Source of the DNA: Pseudomonas anuradhapurensis
Lineage (GTDB): Bacteria; Pseudomonadota; Gammaproteobacteria; Pseudomonadales; Pseudomonadaceae
Reading direction: 5' to 3'
NCBI RefSeq assembly: GCF_014269225.2
Contig: NZ_CP077097.1
Span: 2,119,001 to 2,183,000 of the forward strand
DNA: 64,000 nucleotides
Shown here: one piece after another, positions 44,019 to 53,218 of the stretch
Position numbering within the stretch: position 1 is the stretch's first letter
Layout: each line of letters begins with the position of its first letter
Notes under the pieces: model-generated
Databases searched by the model: none
What the model was told of the DNA's origin: nothing
The model's input: only the letters and a program-made list of their open reading frames with translations
Program-made: the position numbers and the translations under genes

Positions 44019-44804
44019 ATGAAGACATTCCGCACCCTGTTCCTGGCCAGCCTGTTCTGCAGCGGCACCCTGGCACTGCCAACCGCCCAGGCCGATGCGC
44101 TGGCCGACATCAGCGCCCGTGGCGTGCTCAAAGTGGCAGTACCGCAGGACTTCCCACCGTTCGGCTCGGTCGGCCCCGACCTCAAGCCCCGTGGCCTGGA
44201 CATCGATACCGCGCAGCTGTTGGCCGACAAACTGGGCGTAAAGCTGGCCCTGACCCCGGTGAACAGCACCAACCGCATCCCGTTCCTCACCACCGGCAAG
44301 GTCGACCTGGTGATCTCGAGCCTGGGCAAGAACCCCGAGCGTGCCGCGGTAATCGACTTCTCGCGCCCCTATGCGCCGTTCTACCTGGCAGTGTTCGGCC
44401 CGGCCGACGTGGACATCGCCGGCATCGACGCGGTCGCCGGCAAGACCATCAGCGTCACCCGCGGCTCGATCGAGGACATGGAACTCAGTGCCGTGGCGCC
44501 CAAGGGCGCGGTGATCAAGCGCTTCGAAGACAACAACTCGACCATCGCCGCCTACCTCTCCGGCCAGGTCGAATTGATCGCCAGTGGCAGTGTGGTGATG
44601 GCGGCCATCGCCGAGAAGAACCCGGCCAAGGTGCCGGTGGTCAAGGTCAAGCTCAAGGACTCGCCGGTCTACGTGGGCGTGGCCAAGAACGAGCCGGCGC
44701 TGCTGGAAAAGGTCAACGCCACGCTGGACACCGCCAAGGCGGACGGCAGCCTGAACCGTAATGCCGAAAAATGGCTGAAGCAGCCGCTGCCGGCGGAACT
44801 CTGA
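44019..44804 (+). CDS. Polar amino-acid ABC transporter, periplasmic binding protein
   Basis: A 261-residue secreted solute-binding protein of family 3. The signal peptide is MKTFRTLFLASLFCSGTLALPTAQA-like. The mature part opens ISARGVLKVAVPQDFPPFG and has the family motif LKPRGLDIDTAQLLADKLGV plus the Arg of SRPYAPFYL. It brings a polar amino acid or opine-like compound to the permeases encoded directly downstream. It is divergent from a FadR-type GntR gene, the likely regulator. The ligand is not predictable by eye. Confidence 0.93.
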   Translation: MKTFRTLFLASLFCSGTLALPTAQADALADISARGVLKVAVPQDFPPFGSVGPDLKPRGLDIDTAQLLADKLGVKLALTPVNSTNRIPFLTTGKVDLVISSLGKNPERAAVIDFSRPYAPFYLAVFGPADVDIAGIDAVAGKTISVTRGSIEDMELSAVAPKGAVIKRFEDNNSTIAAYLSGQVELIASGSVVMAAIAEKNPAKVPVVKVKLKDSPVYVGVAKNEPALLEKVNATLDTAKADGSLNRNAEKWLKQPLPAEL

Positions 44805-44826
44805 GTGTTGCCTGGAGCCTGCCGAC

Positions 44827-45492
44827 ATGGCCTATGAATTCGACTTTACCCCGGTGCTGGCACAGGCCGACTTGCTGCTCAAGGGTGCCGGGTTCACTCT
44901 GCAGTTGACAGCAGTCGGCACGCTGCTGGGCGTAGCCATCGGTGTGCTGGGCGCCGGTGTGCGTGCCTGGCGCGTGCGGCCTTTCGATGCATTGTTCGGC
45001 CTGTATGTGGAGCTGATCCGTAACACGCCGTTCATCGTCCAGCTGTTCTTCATCTTTTTCGGCCTGCCGGCGCTGGGCCTGCGCCTGAGCGAGTGGCAGG
45101 CGGCGGTGCTGGCCATGGTGATCAACCTTGGGGCCTATTCCACCGAGATCATCCGAGCGGGCATCCAGGCCATTCCCAAGGGCCAGCTGGAAGCCGCCGC
45201 GGCCTTGGCCATGAGCCGCTTCGAAGCGTTCCGCCACGTGGTGCTGCAACCTGCGCTGGCCAAGGTCTGGCCGGCGCTGTCGAGCCAGATCGTGATCGTC
45301 ATGCTGGGCTCGGCAGTGTGCTCGCAGATCGCCACCGAAGAGCTGTCATTTGCCGCCAACTTCATCCAGTCGCGCAACTTCCGCGCATTCGAGACCTACC
45401 TGCTGACCACCGCGCTGTACCTGCTCATGGCCATTCTCCTGCGCCAGTTGCTGGCGTGGCTGGGGCAGCGCCTGCTGATGGGGAGACGCTGA
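44827..45492 (+). CDS. Polar amino-acid ABC transporter permease (first)
   Basis: A 221-residue inner-membrane permease of the HisM/GlnP type. The early GAGFTLQLTAVGTLLGVAIGVLG stretch and the ELIRNTPFIVQLFFIFFGLPALG helix are typical. The coupling loop EAAAALAMSRFEAFRHVVLQPAL contacts the ATPase. It starts 22 bases after the binding-protein gene, and its stop overlaps the start of the second permease (TGATG). Confidence 0.93.
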   Translation: MAYEFDFTPVLAQADLLLKGAGFTLQLTAVGTLLGVAIGVLGAGVRAWRVRPFDALFGLYVELIRNTPFIVQLFFIFFGLPALGLRLSEWQAAVLAMVINLGAYSTEIIRAGIQAIPKGQLEAAAALAMSRFEAFRHVVLQPALAKVWPALSSQIVIVMLGSAVCSQIATEELSFAANFIQSRNFRAFETYLLTTALYLLMAILLRQLLAWLGQRLLMGRR

Positions 45493-46139
45493 TGGATTTC
45501 ACCTTCTGGGACATTCTGCGCAACTTGCTGATTGGCCTGCAATGGACCTTGCTGCTGTCGCTGGTGGCGTTCCTCTGCGGTGGTGCTGCCGGCTTGCTGG
45601 TGCTGGTCGCACGGCTGTCCGGGCAGCGGCTGTGGCGCGGCCTGGCGCGCGGCTATATCGAGCTGTTCCAGGGCACGCCGCTGTTGATGCAGCTGTTCAT
45701 GGTGTTTTTCGGGATCGCCCTGTTCGGCCTGGATGTGTCGGCATGGATGGCTGCGGCCATTGCCCTGACGCTGTTCACCAGTGCCTTTCTCGCCGAAATC
45801 TGGCGCGGTTGTGTCGATGCGATCCCGCGTGGCCAGTGGGAGGCCTCCGGCAGCCTGGCGCTGAGCCGGCTGGAGCAGCTGCGCCACGTCATCCTGCCGC
45901 AGGCGTTGCGTATCGCCGTGGCGCCGACCGTGGGCTTTTCGGTGCAGGTGGTCAAGGGCACGGCGGTCACTTCGATCATCGGTTTCACCGAGCTGACCAA
46001 GACCGGCGGCATGCTGGCCAATGCCACTTTCGAACCCTTCATGGTCTACGGCCTGGTCGCGCTGGGCTATTTCATTCTCTGCTACCCGCTCTCGCTGAGC
46101 GCCCGTTACCTGGAAAGGAGGCTGCATGCCCCTGCTTAG
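45492..46139 (+). CDS. Polar amino-acid ABC transporter permease (second)
   Basis: A 215-residue HisQ/GlnP-type permease and partner of the preceding one. It has GLQWTLLLSLVAFLCGGAAG, the YIELFQGTPLLMQLFMVFFG helix and the EAA-type loop EASGSLALSRLEQLRHVILPQAL. ATG 45492 overlaps the upstream stop. The end overlaps the ATPase gene by 14 bases, so the operon is tightly coupled. Confidence 0.93.
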   Translation: MDFTFWDILRNLLIGLQWTLLLSLVAFLCGGAAGLLVLVARLSGQRLWRGLARGYIELFQGTPLLMQLFMVFFGIALFGLDVSAWMAAAIALTLFTSAFLAEIWRGCVDAIPRGQWEASGSLALSRLEQLRHVILPQALRIAVAPTVGFSVQVVKGTAVTSIIGFTELTKTGGMLANATFEPFMVYGLVALGYFILCYPLSLSARYLERRLHAPA

Positions 46140-46860
46140 AGTGTCTGCTTTGCACAAGTACTACGGCGACAACCACGTGCTCAAGGGCGTCGACCTCAGC
46201 ATCGAAGAGGGTGAGGTGGTGGCCATCATCGGCCGCAGCGGCTCGGGCAAGAGTACCCTGCTGCGTACTCTCAATGGCCTGGAGTCGATCAGCGACGGGG
46301 TGATCGAGGTGGACGGGGAATACCTCGACGCCAGCCGCGCCGACCTGCGCGCCTTGCGCCAGAAGGTGGGCATGGTGTTCCAGCAGTTCAACTTGTTCCC
46401 ACACCTGAGCGTGGGCGAGAACGTGATGTTGGCGCCGCAGGTGGTGAAGAAGGCCAGCCGCGCCGAAGCGCGCCGCCTGGCCGAGCAGATGCTGGCGCGG
46501 GTGGGGCTGGCGGAGAAGTTCGATGCCTACCCCGACCGGCTCTCCGGTGGCCAGCAACAGCGCGTGGCGATCGCCCGCGCCCTGGCCATGTCACCGAAAG
46601 TGCTGCTGTGCGACGAGATAACCTCGGCGCTCGACCCCGAGCTGGTCAATGAAGTGCTCGGCGTGGTGCGCCAACTGGCCAGCGAAGGCATGACCCTGAT
46701 CATGGTCACCCATGAGATGCGCTTCGCCCGTGAAGTGGGCGACAAGCTGGTGTTCATGCACCAGGGCAAGGTGCATGAAATGGGCAACCCGCGTGAGGTG
46801 TTCGCCGCGCCGCAAACAGCGGAGCTGGCCAACTTCATCGGGGCAGTGGCGCCGGCCTAG
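46126..46860 (+). CDS. Polar amino-acid ABC transporter ATP-binding protein
   Basis: A 244-residue ATPase of the GlnQ/HisP type. Walker A is GRSGSGKST, the Q-loop is MVFQQFNLFPHLSV, the signature is LSGGQQQRVAIARAL and Walker B is VLLCDEITSALDPE, followed by the switch His in VTHEMRFA. AAAGGAGG precedes ATG 46126. It is the last gene of the four-gene operon. The next gene is convergent, only 7 bases away. Confidence 0.95.
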   Translation: MPLLRVSALHKYYGDNHVLKGVDLSIEEGEVVAIIGRSGSGKSTLLRTLNGLESISDGVIEVDGEYLDASRADLRALRQKVGMVFQQFNLFPHLSVGENVMLAPQVVKKASRAEARRLAEQMLARVGLAEKFDAYPDRLSGGQQQRVAIARALAMSPKVLLCDEITSALDPELVNEVLGVVRQLASEGMTLIMVTHEMRFAREVGDKLVFMHQGKVHEMGNPREVFAAPQTAELANFIGAVAPA

Positions 46861-46867
46861 CTGCGTT

Positions 46868-47626
46868 TCATCGCACGCCGACTTTCCAGGGGGCATATTC
46901 CATCTCGCTGTAGCCCTTGGCCAAGCCATCATCTTCGGCCTTGAAGCCCGGCAGGTTGGCCAGCTCCAGTGTCATGCAACGGCTGTTCAGGCGGGCCTGC
47001 AGTTTGCCATCGAGGCGGAAATCGTCCGGCCGTAGCGGGTGAGGGTAGATCTGCACCAGGCAGCCTTGCACCTTGCCCTGGGCATTCGCCTGGTAATACA
47101 CCGAGGCCCGGCCAATGCTGTCGACCGGCAGGTTGCCGAACAGCTGCTGCCAGAAGAACTCACGCTGCGCGTTGCTCCGGCGCCGTGCAGTGCCAGGCGC
47201 TTGGGCGGACGCCGGCAGCACCACCAACAGCGGCGCACGGATTTGCGCAGTACCGTTGTCCTCGCGCAGCGCCTGGGGCACCACGGGATAGATGGTGTTC
47301 CAGCATTGCGCCTCCACCACGCTGGCCAGTGACTTGAAGTCGGTGCGGATCAGTTCGGCAGGCAGTTGGTTTTCGTACCGCAGCGGCGCCCTGCTGGCTT
47401 TGCAACTGACCGGTGCAGAGGATGAGTCGAGTTCGACCTTCAGCATGACCACGCCGATTTGCGGGCCCGTATCAGCGGTGGCGATGCCCAGCTTCAACGC
47501 TTGCTGCATGTCGCGGACGAATGCCCGGCGAGCCAGTTTTTCCGCCTCGGAGGAGCGCTGGTGCTGGCAACCTGGCAACGCGATGAGTGTGGCGGCCACA
47601 AGTACGGGAAACAGCGTTCTGAACAC
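46868..47626 (-). CDS. Hypothetical lipoprotein
   Basis: A 252-residue protein whose signal ends in a lipobox (LIALPGC, Cys20). The mature part has several cysteines and a proline-rich C-terminal third (YPHPLRPDDFRLDG; LPGFKAEDDGLAKG). I recognise no family. It is convergent with the ABC ATPase gene and 150 bases from the TonB-receptor stop, with that receptor's terminator in the gap, so it is transcribed separately. Confidence 0.65.
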   Translation of the reverse strand: MFRTLFPVLVAATLIALPGCQHQRSSEAEKLARRAFVRDMQQALKLGIATADTGPQIGVVMLKVELDSSSAPVSCKASRAPLRYENQLPAELIRTDFKSLASVVEAQCWNTIYPVVPQALREDNGTAQIRAPLLVVLPASAQAPGTARRRSNAQREFFWQQLFGNLPVDSIGRASVYYQANAQGKVQGCLVQIYPHPLRPDDFRLDGKLQARLNSRCMTLELANLPGFKAEDDGLAKGYSEMEYAPWKVGVR

Positions 47627-47738
47627 AGGGACTTCCTTGATGAGGCAGGAGCGAGCGTCTTGCCGCGTGAATGAAGACTCGCATTATCCGTCAGGACGGT
47701 TTGGGATTCTCTGTGGTTGTGTGTAGGAAGTGTCTTGT

Positions 47739-47771
47739 TCGGCGGTATCGGCGCCAGGCCGACACCGCCTT
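47739..47771 (-). terminator. Hairpin after the TonB receptor gene
   Basis: GGCGGTATCGGC (47741-47752) and GCCGACACCGCC (47758-47769) pair over 12 positions with one G-U in the transcript of the minus strand. It lies 8 bases after the receptor stop and has no strong T-run. Confidence 0.55.
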
Positions 47772-47776
47772 GTACA

Positions 47777-49927
47777 TCAGAAACGCAGGTCCAGCGCCAG
47801 CTCGAGGGTACGTGGTGGCCCCATGTAGTACTGGCTGTTGTAAGCCTGCTTGGCATAGACCTCATCGGTCAGGTTGCGTACCCGCCCGGTCAGGCTGGTG
47901 GTTGCATCCAGCCGGTAACGGGCGAATGCGCCGAACAGGGTGTAGGCCGGGGCCTTCAGGCTGTTGGCATTGTCGGCATACACCGAGCCCACGTAACGCC
48001 CGTCCGCGCCTACCGACCATGCCGGTGAAAGGCTGTAGGTCAGCCACAGGTTGGCGACGCTGGCCGGCACGTTCACCGGTGCATTGCCCTTGCGCGACAC
48101 CGATACGCCGTTGACCGCCTCGTTGAATTCATCGTACTGGGCATCGACGTAGGCGTAGTTGGCTTCGGCCAGCAACTTGGGAGTGACCTGCAGGCGCCCG
48201 GACAACTCGATGCCCCGCGAAGTCTGCTGGCCGGCCTGGACCGTAAGGTTGGCGTCGTTGGCATCCCGCACGGCAAAGTCCTTGCGCACGATCTGGTACA
48301 GCGCCAGCGTGGCCGCGCCGCGCCCGGCGAGGAAGTCGACCTTGCTGCCTACTTCCCACTGCTCTCCCTTGGACAGGTCGAACAGGCCAACGTTGGAGTA
48401 AGTCGCTGCCGCCAGCGAACCGGCCGGCAAGTCGGCGGACGTGCTGTACTGCGCATACACGCTGGCAGAGGGGGTCAGTGCGTAGGTCAGGCCGATACGC
48501 CCTGACAGCGGCTCCCAGCGCCGTTGGAAGTAGGCCGGCGAGGTTGGCGTTACCGGGCCGTAGTTGGTCACCTGCATGTCCAGGTAGTCGTAGCGCAATG
48601 CGCTCAGCAGGGCCAGGCGCTCGGTGAGTTGCAGGCGGTTTTCGGCAAACACGGCGCGGTTGCTGACCTCGTGGCGGCGCTGCTTGGTCAGGCCGGCGTT
48701 GACCCCGGGGATGTCATCGAAGCTGCCGGGGGCGAAGTGCTCGGCATCGACCACGTCGCTCCAGCTGCTCGAGGTGGGGTAGAGCGTCTGGTGCATGGTT
48801 GAGTATTCGAGCCCCAGCGACCACTGGCTGGTCAAGCCGAACAGCTGGTTGTCGTGGCGCAGCTCGATGCGGTTGCCCAACAGGTTGTGGTCGTGGCGTT
48901 GCAGGTAGGGGCTGCTGCGCCGGACCTTGCCATCGTCGGTGTAGCGGTAGCGTTCGAGGTTGCGGTAGTCGCGCTGGGCGTTGTAGTGGTACAGCGTGTT
49001 CTGCACGCTGGTGCTGTCGCTGAGCTGGTAATCGAGGATCGAACGCAGCCAGCGTACTCGCTGCTCATAGCGACCATCGCCGACGTTGTAGTTCTCGAAG
49101 CGGCGGCTGTTGTCGATTTTCATCGTGCTGCGCCCGGGCAGGATCGGCGAGCCCCAGTAAGGGCTGTCTTCGCGATCTTCCTGGTACTCCAGGGCCAGGG
49201 TGTGGGTGAGGTTGGGCGCGAGGTCGCTGAGCAGCGAGAATGCCAGGCTGTCGGTGTGCCGCTCATTGCGGTCGATGTAGCCGTTGCCGTGCCCGCGGCT
49301 GAAGTCCAGGCGCAGGAAATGGCGGGCATCGGCGGGGTTGCTGGCCAATGCCTGGTTGATGCCGAAGGCTATCTCGCTGTCGTCGAAGCTGCCGTAGCGG
49401 ATCCGCCCGTCGACGGTGTGCTGGTCGCGGCTGGCCAGCTTGGTGAGGTAGTTGATCGAGCCACCCACCGCACCTGCGCCATGCAGGAACGACGACGGCC
49501 CGCCGATCAGTTCGACGCGATCGAGCACCCAGGCATCTACCGGTCGGGTGGCGCTGCTGTAGCCGAGGTTGATGCCGTTGTACAACTGGGTGACCTGGTT
49601 CTGGGTAAAGCCACGGTAGGCGACGAAGCCGCCAAAGCCGGGGTTGGCCGAGGCGTTCACCCCGGTCATGGCGTTGAGCACCTCCTGGCTGTCCCGGGCA
49701 CCGCGTTCTTCGATCAGGCGGCGGTCCGAGACACTGACCGAGGCGGGCGTTTCCCGGGCGGTGAGGCCGAGGCGAGAGCCGGTGCGGATCGGCTCGTCCA
49801 GTTGCACGCCGCTGGCGGCGTCGCGGTCACCGTCGATGGTGGTGACGCTGAGTTCCAGGGGGGCGGTGTCCGCCCAGGCAAGGCTGCAGGTGCCCATGAA
49901 GAGCAGCAGGGAAGTATGGCGAAGCAT
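47777..49927 (-). CDS. TonB-dependent outer-membrane receptor
   Basis: A 716-residue receptor. I use ATG 49927 (MLRHTSLLLFMGTCSLAWA), which gives a signal peptide and a GGAAAA ribosome site; a TTG further out is less likely. The plug domain is clear (SDRRLIEERGARDSQEVLNAMTGV; VELIGGPSSFLHGAGAVGG), and the 22-strand barrel ends in the usual aromatic residue (LELALDLRF). It imports a metal chelate or other scarce ligand using TonB energy. A DUF2946 gene lies 68 bases upstream on the same strand; DUF2946 proteins often accompany copper-related receptors, so copper is one possibility beside siderophores. Confidence 0.93.
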   Translation of the reverse strand: MLRHTSLLLFMGTCSLAWADTAPLELSVTTIDGDRDAASGVQLDEPIRTGSRLGLTARETPASVSVSDRRLIEERGARDSQEVLNAMTGVNASANPGFGGFVAYRGFTQNQVTQLYNGINLGYSSATRPVDAWVLDRVELIGGPSSFLHGAGAVGGSINYLTKLASRDQHTVDGRIRYGSFDDSEIAFGINQALASNPADARHFLRLDFSRGHGNGYIDRNERHTDSLAFSLLSDLAPNLTHTLALEYQEDREDSPYWGSPILPGRSTMKIDNSRRFENYNVGDGRYEQRVRWLRSILDYQLSDSTSVQNTLYHYNAQRDYRNLERYRYTDDGKVRRSSPYLQRHDHNLLGNRIELRHDNQLFGLTSQWSLGLEYSTMHQTLYPTSSSWSDVVDAEHFAPGSFDDIPGVNAGLTKQRRHEVSNRAVFAENRLQLTERLALLSALRYDYLDMQVTNYGPVTPTSPAYFQRRWEPLSGRIGLTYALTPSASVYAQYSTSADLPAGSLAAATYSNVGLFDLSKGEQWEVGSKVDFLAGRGAATLALYQIVRKDFAVRDANDANLTVQAGQQTSRGIELSGRLQVTPKLLAEANYAYVDAQYDEFNEAVNGVSVSRKGNAPVNVPASVANLWLTYSLSPAWSVGADGRYVGSVYADNANSLKAPAYTLFGAFARYRLDATTSLTGRVRNLTDEVYAKQAYNSQYYMGPPRTLELALDLRF

Positions 49928-49995
49928 GTTGGCAGGTTTTCCACGCAAAGGTCATGGCTGACCGCGGGCGCGCCGGCAGGCGCGCCCGGTTGAGG

Positions 49996-50406
49996 TCAGG
50001 CGAAATGAATAGCTGCTGCGGGGAAAACAACGGGGGGAGCGCGAGGGGTGAGGGCTGGGCGTAGGTGACGTGGCGGCGGTTGCGCCCAGCTGCGTATCAC
50101 CATGGGCGAAGTGGCCACGACCTGGGCCGGGGTGAACGACCAGCCGCCACTGTTGAACGGCACGGCCAGGCCGAACGAGGAGCACACCGGGCAGTCGAGC
50201 TGGGCCATGTGCTGGTCGCCGCCAGTGCCCTCGAGGTCGATGGCCATGCCGTGCTCGCCGTCGAGCGCACAGAAACTGCCTTGCAGGCCCGCCAGGCGCA
50301 GGCCGCCCATCTGGCCATGGTGCAGGCCGCACAAGGCCAGGCCGAACAGGACGCTGGCGTAGAGCGTCCAGGCAGTCAGCAGGCGAATGTGGCGGGTGGT
50401 TTTCAT
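49996..50406 (-). CDS. DUF2946 family protein
   Basis: A 136-residue protein with an N-terminal membrane span (LLTAWTLYASVLFGLALCGL). Cysteines and histidines follow (LHHGQMGGL, GSFCALDGEHGM, QLDCPVCSSFGL), as in DUF2946. The C-terminus is proline-rich. Such proteins are often encoded with TonB receptors and PCu(A)C proteins and are suspected of metal handling. It is the first gene before the TonB receptor and likely shares its transcript. Confidence 0.8.
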   Translation of the reverse strand: MKTTRHIRLLTAWTLYASVLFGLALCGLHHGQMGGLRLAGLQGSFCALDGEHGMAIDLEGTGGDQHMAQLDCPVCSSFGLAVPFNSGGWSFTPAQVVATSPMVIRSWAQPPPRHLRPALTPRAPPVVFPAAAIHFA

Positions 50407-50497
50407 GGCGCGAATCTACCACCCGGATGAACGGTCGGGTAGCGCTTTTGCGTGCGATGCCTGAGCGCTGTCCTGCAACCTTGATCAATGCAAGATG

Positions 50498-52069
50498 TCA
50501 GGCAATGACAACCCGGTTGCGTCCCTCCTGCTTGGCCCGGTAAAGCGCCCGGTCGGCGGCACTCAGCACATACCCTGGCTCGCCACCAGCCTCGCCTTCC
50601 CAGTGCGCCACTCCCAGCGAAATCGTCACCGCACCTACTGGCTCGACCGGGGTATCCTGCACCGTCACCCGTAGCCGCTCGGCCACTACCGCCGCCACGT
50701 CCGGGCTGGCCCCGGGCAACAGCATCAGAAACTCCTCGCCGCCGGTACGGCACAGCAGGTCACCTTCCCGGCAGCAGCGGCGCATCAGCTCCGCCAGCCG
50801 GCGCAGTACCTGGTCGCCGACTTCGTGGCCATGGTTGTCATTGACCCGCTTGAAATGGTCGATATCCAGCACGATGGCGGCAAACGGCCGCCCTTCGGCC
50901 TCCAGCAGTGACAAGCTGAACTCCAGGCTGCGGCGGTTGCCCAGGCCGGTCAGCGGGTCGGTCTGGGCGTCACGGTTGAGCCGGCCGATGCGCTCATGCA
51001 GCAAGTTGAGGCCGAACAGCAGTGCGCGTTTGAGCTGCGCTGCCTCGAAGTACCAGGCCGATACCCGATGCAGGCGCTCGGCGGTGCCGGCGCGGTCCAT
51101 CGAGCGCGCGCCGGCGGCCAGTTGCCACAGTGGCCGGGCAATGATCATGGCCAGCCACCACAGCAGCAGGCTGCCTACCAGGGCCAAGGGTACCGAGATA
51201 CCCACCACGTTCAGGATCAGCCGGTTCAACGGCGCTACGGTCTGCGCCAGTGGCTGCTGCGCCACCACCCCCCAGCCGGCACTGGGCACCGTGGCGAAAC
51301 CGGCAACCATGGCCACACCATGGCTGTTGGTCAGCTGGCGGGTGCCATTGCCCAGGGTCGCCAGCTGGTCGATCAAGGCATTGCCTTCAACCACTTTGCC
51401 CACCCGTTGGCCATCGGGGTGATAGAGCAGGCGACGGTTGCGGTCGACCACGTACAGGTACGAACCGTCCTTGTAAAAATGTTCGCCCAGCAGGCTGTTG
51501 AGGATGTTGCGCTCACGCAGGTACAGGCTACCCCCCACGTACCCCAGGTAGCGACCGTTGCTGTCGAGAATAGGGTGCGACAAGGCCACCACCAGGTTGT
51601 TGGCCGCCGACATGTAGGGCGTCGACACCAGTGGGCTACGCGCCTGCAATGCTTCCTGGACACCGGGCGAATGCATGCGGCTACCGACCAGATGCCGCAG
51701 CGGCGCAGGAGAAATGGCCAGCAGCACGCCGTTGGCATCGAGCACGAAGGTGGAGTTGAAGGCCATGCTCTGGCTCAGCACACGTTCTGTTTCAGCCTGC
51801 AGCGCCTGGGCGTCACCCAACTGCCGCGCTTGCACGCCGGCACTGAACGACAGCTGCTGCTGGGCATTGCTGATGAAGGTTTCGGTAATGCTGGCCAGCT
51901 TCGTCGCATACACCCGGTTGGCTTCCAGGGCGTGGTCGATCAGCAACTGGCGCTGCACCCGGTAGCTGGCAAAATAGCTGGCGCACAGCATGACCAAGGC
52001 GGTAAGGGCGCAGAGCACCAGGATGAGGGTGCGTAGATCCAGGCGCAATCCGTGCTTGCTGTTTGGCAA
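50498..52069 (-). CDS. Membrane diguanylate cyclase with periplasmic dCache sensor
   Basis: A 523-residue protein that makes c-di-GMP. Span 1 (about residues 12-32) and span 2 (about 285-310) enclose a periplasmic Cache-type sensor of about 250 residues. The C-terminal GGDEF domain (365-523) has an active GGEEF motif at 443-447 and an RxxD inhibitory site five residues before it (REGD), so product feedback is expected. There is no EAL domain. It stands alone; the ligand is unknown. Confidence 0.95.
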   Translation of the reverse strand: MPNSKHGLRLDLRTLILVLCALTALVMLCASYFASYRVQRQLLIDHALEANRVYATKLASITETFISNAQQQLSFSAGVQARQLGDAQALQAETERVLSQSMAFNSTFVLDANGVLLAISPAPLRHLVGSRMHSPGVQEALQARSPLVSTPYMSAANNLVVALSHPILDSNGRYLGYVGGSLYLRERNILNSLLGEHFYKDGSYLYVVDRNRRLLYHPDGQRVGKVVEGNALIDQLATLGNGTRQLTNSHGVAMVAGFATVPSAGWGVVAQQPLAQTVAPLNRLILNVVGISVPLALVGSLLLWWLAMIIARPLWQLAAGARSMDRAGTAERLHRVSAWYFEAAQLKRALLFGLNLLHERIGRLNRDAQTDPLTGLGNRRSLEFSLSLLEAEGRPFAAIVLDIDHFKRVNDNHGHEVGDQVLRRLAELMRRCCREGDLLCRTGGEEFLMLLPGASPDVAAVVAERLRVTVQDTPVEPVGAVTISLGVAHWEGEAGGEPGYVLSAADRALYRAKQEGRNRVVIA

Positions 52070-52148
52070 TCCTGACCTCGAATAATGGAATAAGCATCTA
52101 CGAAATAGGAATAACCTTACGCGTTATGCACGCGATGGGAAACCGTAT

Positions 52149-52628
52149 TCACGAGCCTGCCTTTTCCAGCGCATCGAGTTCGTCTTCCACCTGCTGCATG
52201 CGCTGCTCGGCCAGAGCCTGGACGTTGACGTCGCGGGCCGTTTCGCGCATCAGTGCAGTGAGCTTCTCGCCCAGGCGCTTGCCGGCTTCGGTGTCTTCCA
52301 GGGCGCGGGCCTTGGCCGGGTCATGGGTGGCCTCGACGATGGTGGCGAACTCGGCATCGCTGAAGTTCTTTTCGCTGTACAGCCGGAACAGGTCCTGGCG
52401 CTGGTCTTCGACGGTCAGGTGCTTGCGTAGCACATCCTCGATGGCCGCCTGTGACAGCTGTGGGTGCCTGCGGCCGAGCAGCACGGCCATGCGCTCGATG
52501 TTGTGCGTATAGGCATCCTGCAGGGGCAGCTGGGCCAGAATCTGTTGTTCACGCGAGGGCTTCTGGTCGCAGGCGGTGAGGGCGGCAGTCAGCAGCAGGG
52601 GCAACAGCAACGTGAGGAAGCGAGGCAT
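52149..52628 (-). CDS. Hypothetical lipoprotein, helical
   Basis: A 159-residue protein with a lipoprotein signal (LLLTAALTAC, Cys20). ATG 52628 puts the signal at the N-terminus; a longer frame from 52694 would not. The mature part is strongly helical and charged (RMAVLLGRRHPQLSQAAIEDVLRKH; EQRMQQVEDELDALEKAGS), with possible coiled coil at the end. I recognise no function. It is 79 bases from the cyclase start and on the same strand. Confidence 0.7.
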   Translation of the reverse strand: MPRFLTLLLPLLLTAALTACDQKPSREQQILAQLPLQDAYTHNIERMAVLLGRRHPQLSQAAIEDVLRKHLTVEDQRQDLFRLYSEKNFSDAEFATIVEATHDPAKARALEDTEAGKRLGEKLTALMRETARDVNVQALAEQRMQQVEDELDALEKAGS

Positions 52629-52847
52629 GGCGTGGCCTGGTCGGGCAATGATAGCGGGGATTATACCGACGTCAGCCGGGCCACGACGACCCATCCTTTG
52701 CCTTCGTCTGCCGTTGTTGCTGCGTTGCGGTTCAGAAAACGCCTACAAAGGCCCTGGGTTGATGATCCACGCGTTCATTTCCAAACCTGCCCGCCTTGCT
52801 TACCTTCCGGGTGCACGGATTGTTCACTGCACCAAGGGAGACTCGGC

Positions 52848-53171
52848 ATGCCACACCTGGCCCTGTACAAACTCAAACTGCTGGACGAGTTCGAAGACCG
52901 CAGAGACCTGTGGACCTTCGGTGATTTCGAGAACCGGTTGATGGACCTGTGGCGTGGTGCGACTTACCACGACGCCAAGAGCATCATCAATGCAGCGCAC
53001 AAGGAGCGGCGTTGGCCCAGGACGGTGAAGCGCTACCTGCTGACCAACTACCAGGCATTTGGCAATGTCAGTGCCGAGCTTGAGCGTACGTTCGCCGAGG
53101 TGGTAGCGGCGATGAATGCGCAGGAGCGGGCGCAGTGGGGCTTGCAGCCTGTCGGCAGTTCGGTCGCCTGA
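52848..53171 (+). CDS. 107-aa hypothetical protein
   Basis: A small soluble protein with GGGAG before ATG 52848. It is rich in aromatic and charged residues (LDEFEDRRDLWTFGDFENRLMDLWRG; HKERRWPRTVKRYLLTNYQAF) and probably helical. It has no signal or membrane span. It is convergent with the OprD gene, with a hairpin between. The family is not recognised. Confidence 0.65.
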   Translation: MPHLALYKLKLLDEFEDRRDLWTFGDFENRLMDLWRGATYHDAKSIINAAHKERRWPRTVKRYLLTNYQAFGNVSAELERTFAEVVAAMNAQERAQWGLQPVGSSVA

Positions 53172-53178
53172 GCGCTCC

Positions 53179-53199
53179 CGGGGCTGCCTGGCAGCCCCG
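53179..53199. terminator. Hairpin between convergent genes
   Basis: CGGGGCTG (53179-53186) pairs with CAGCCCCG (53192-53199) around a 5-base loop. There is no T-run. It is placed between the ends of two convergent genes and may serve both. Confidence 0.5.
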
Positions 53200-53218
53200 A
53201 TTCGGTTGATGCGGTCGA

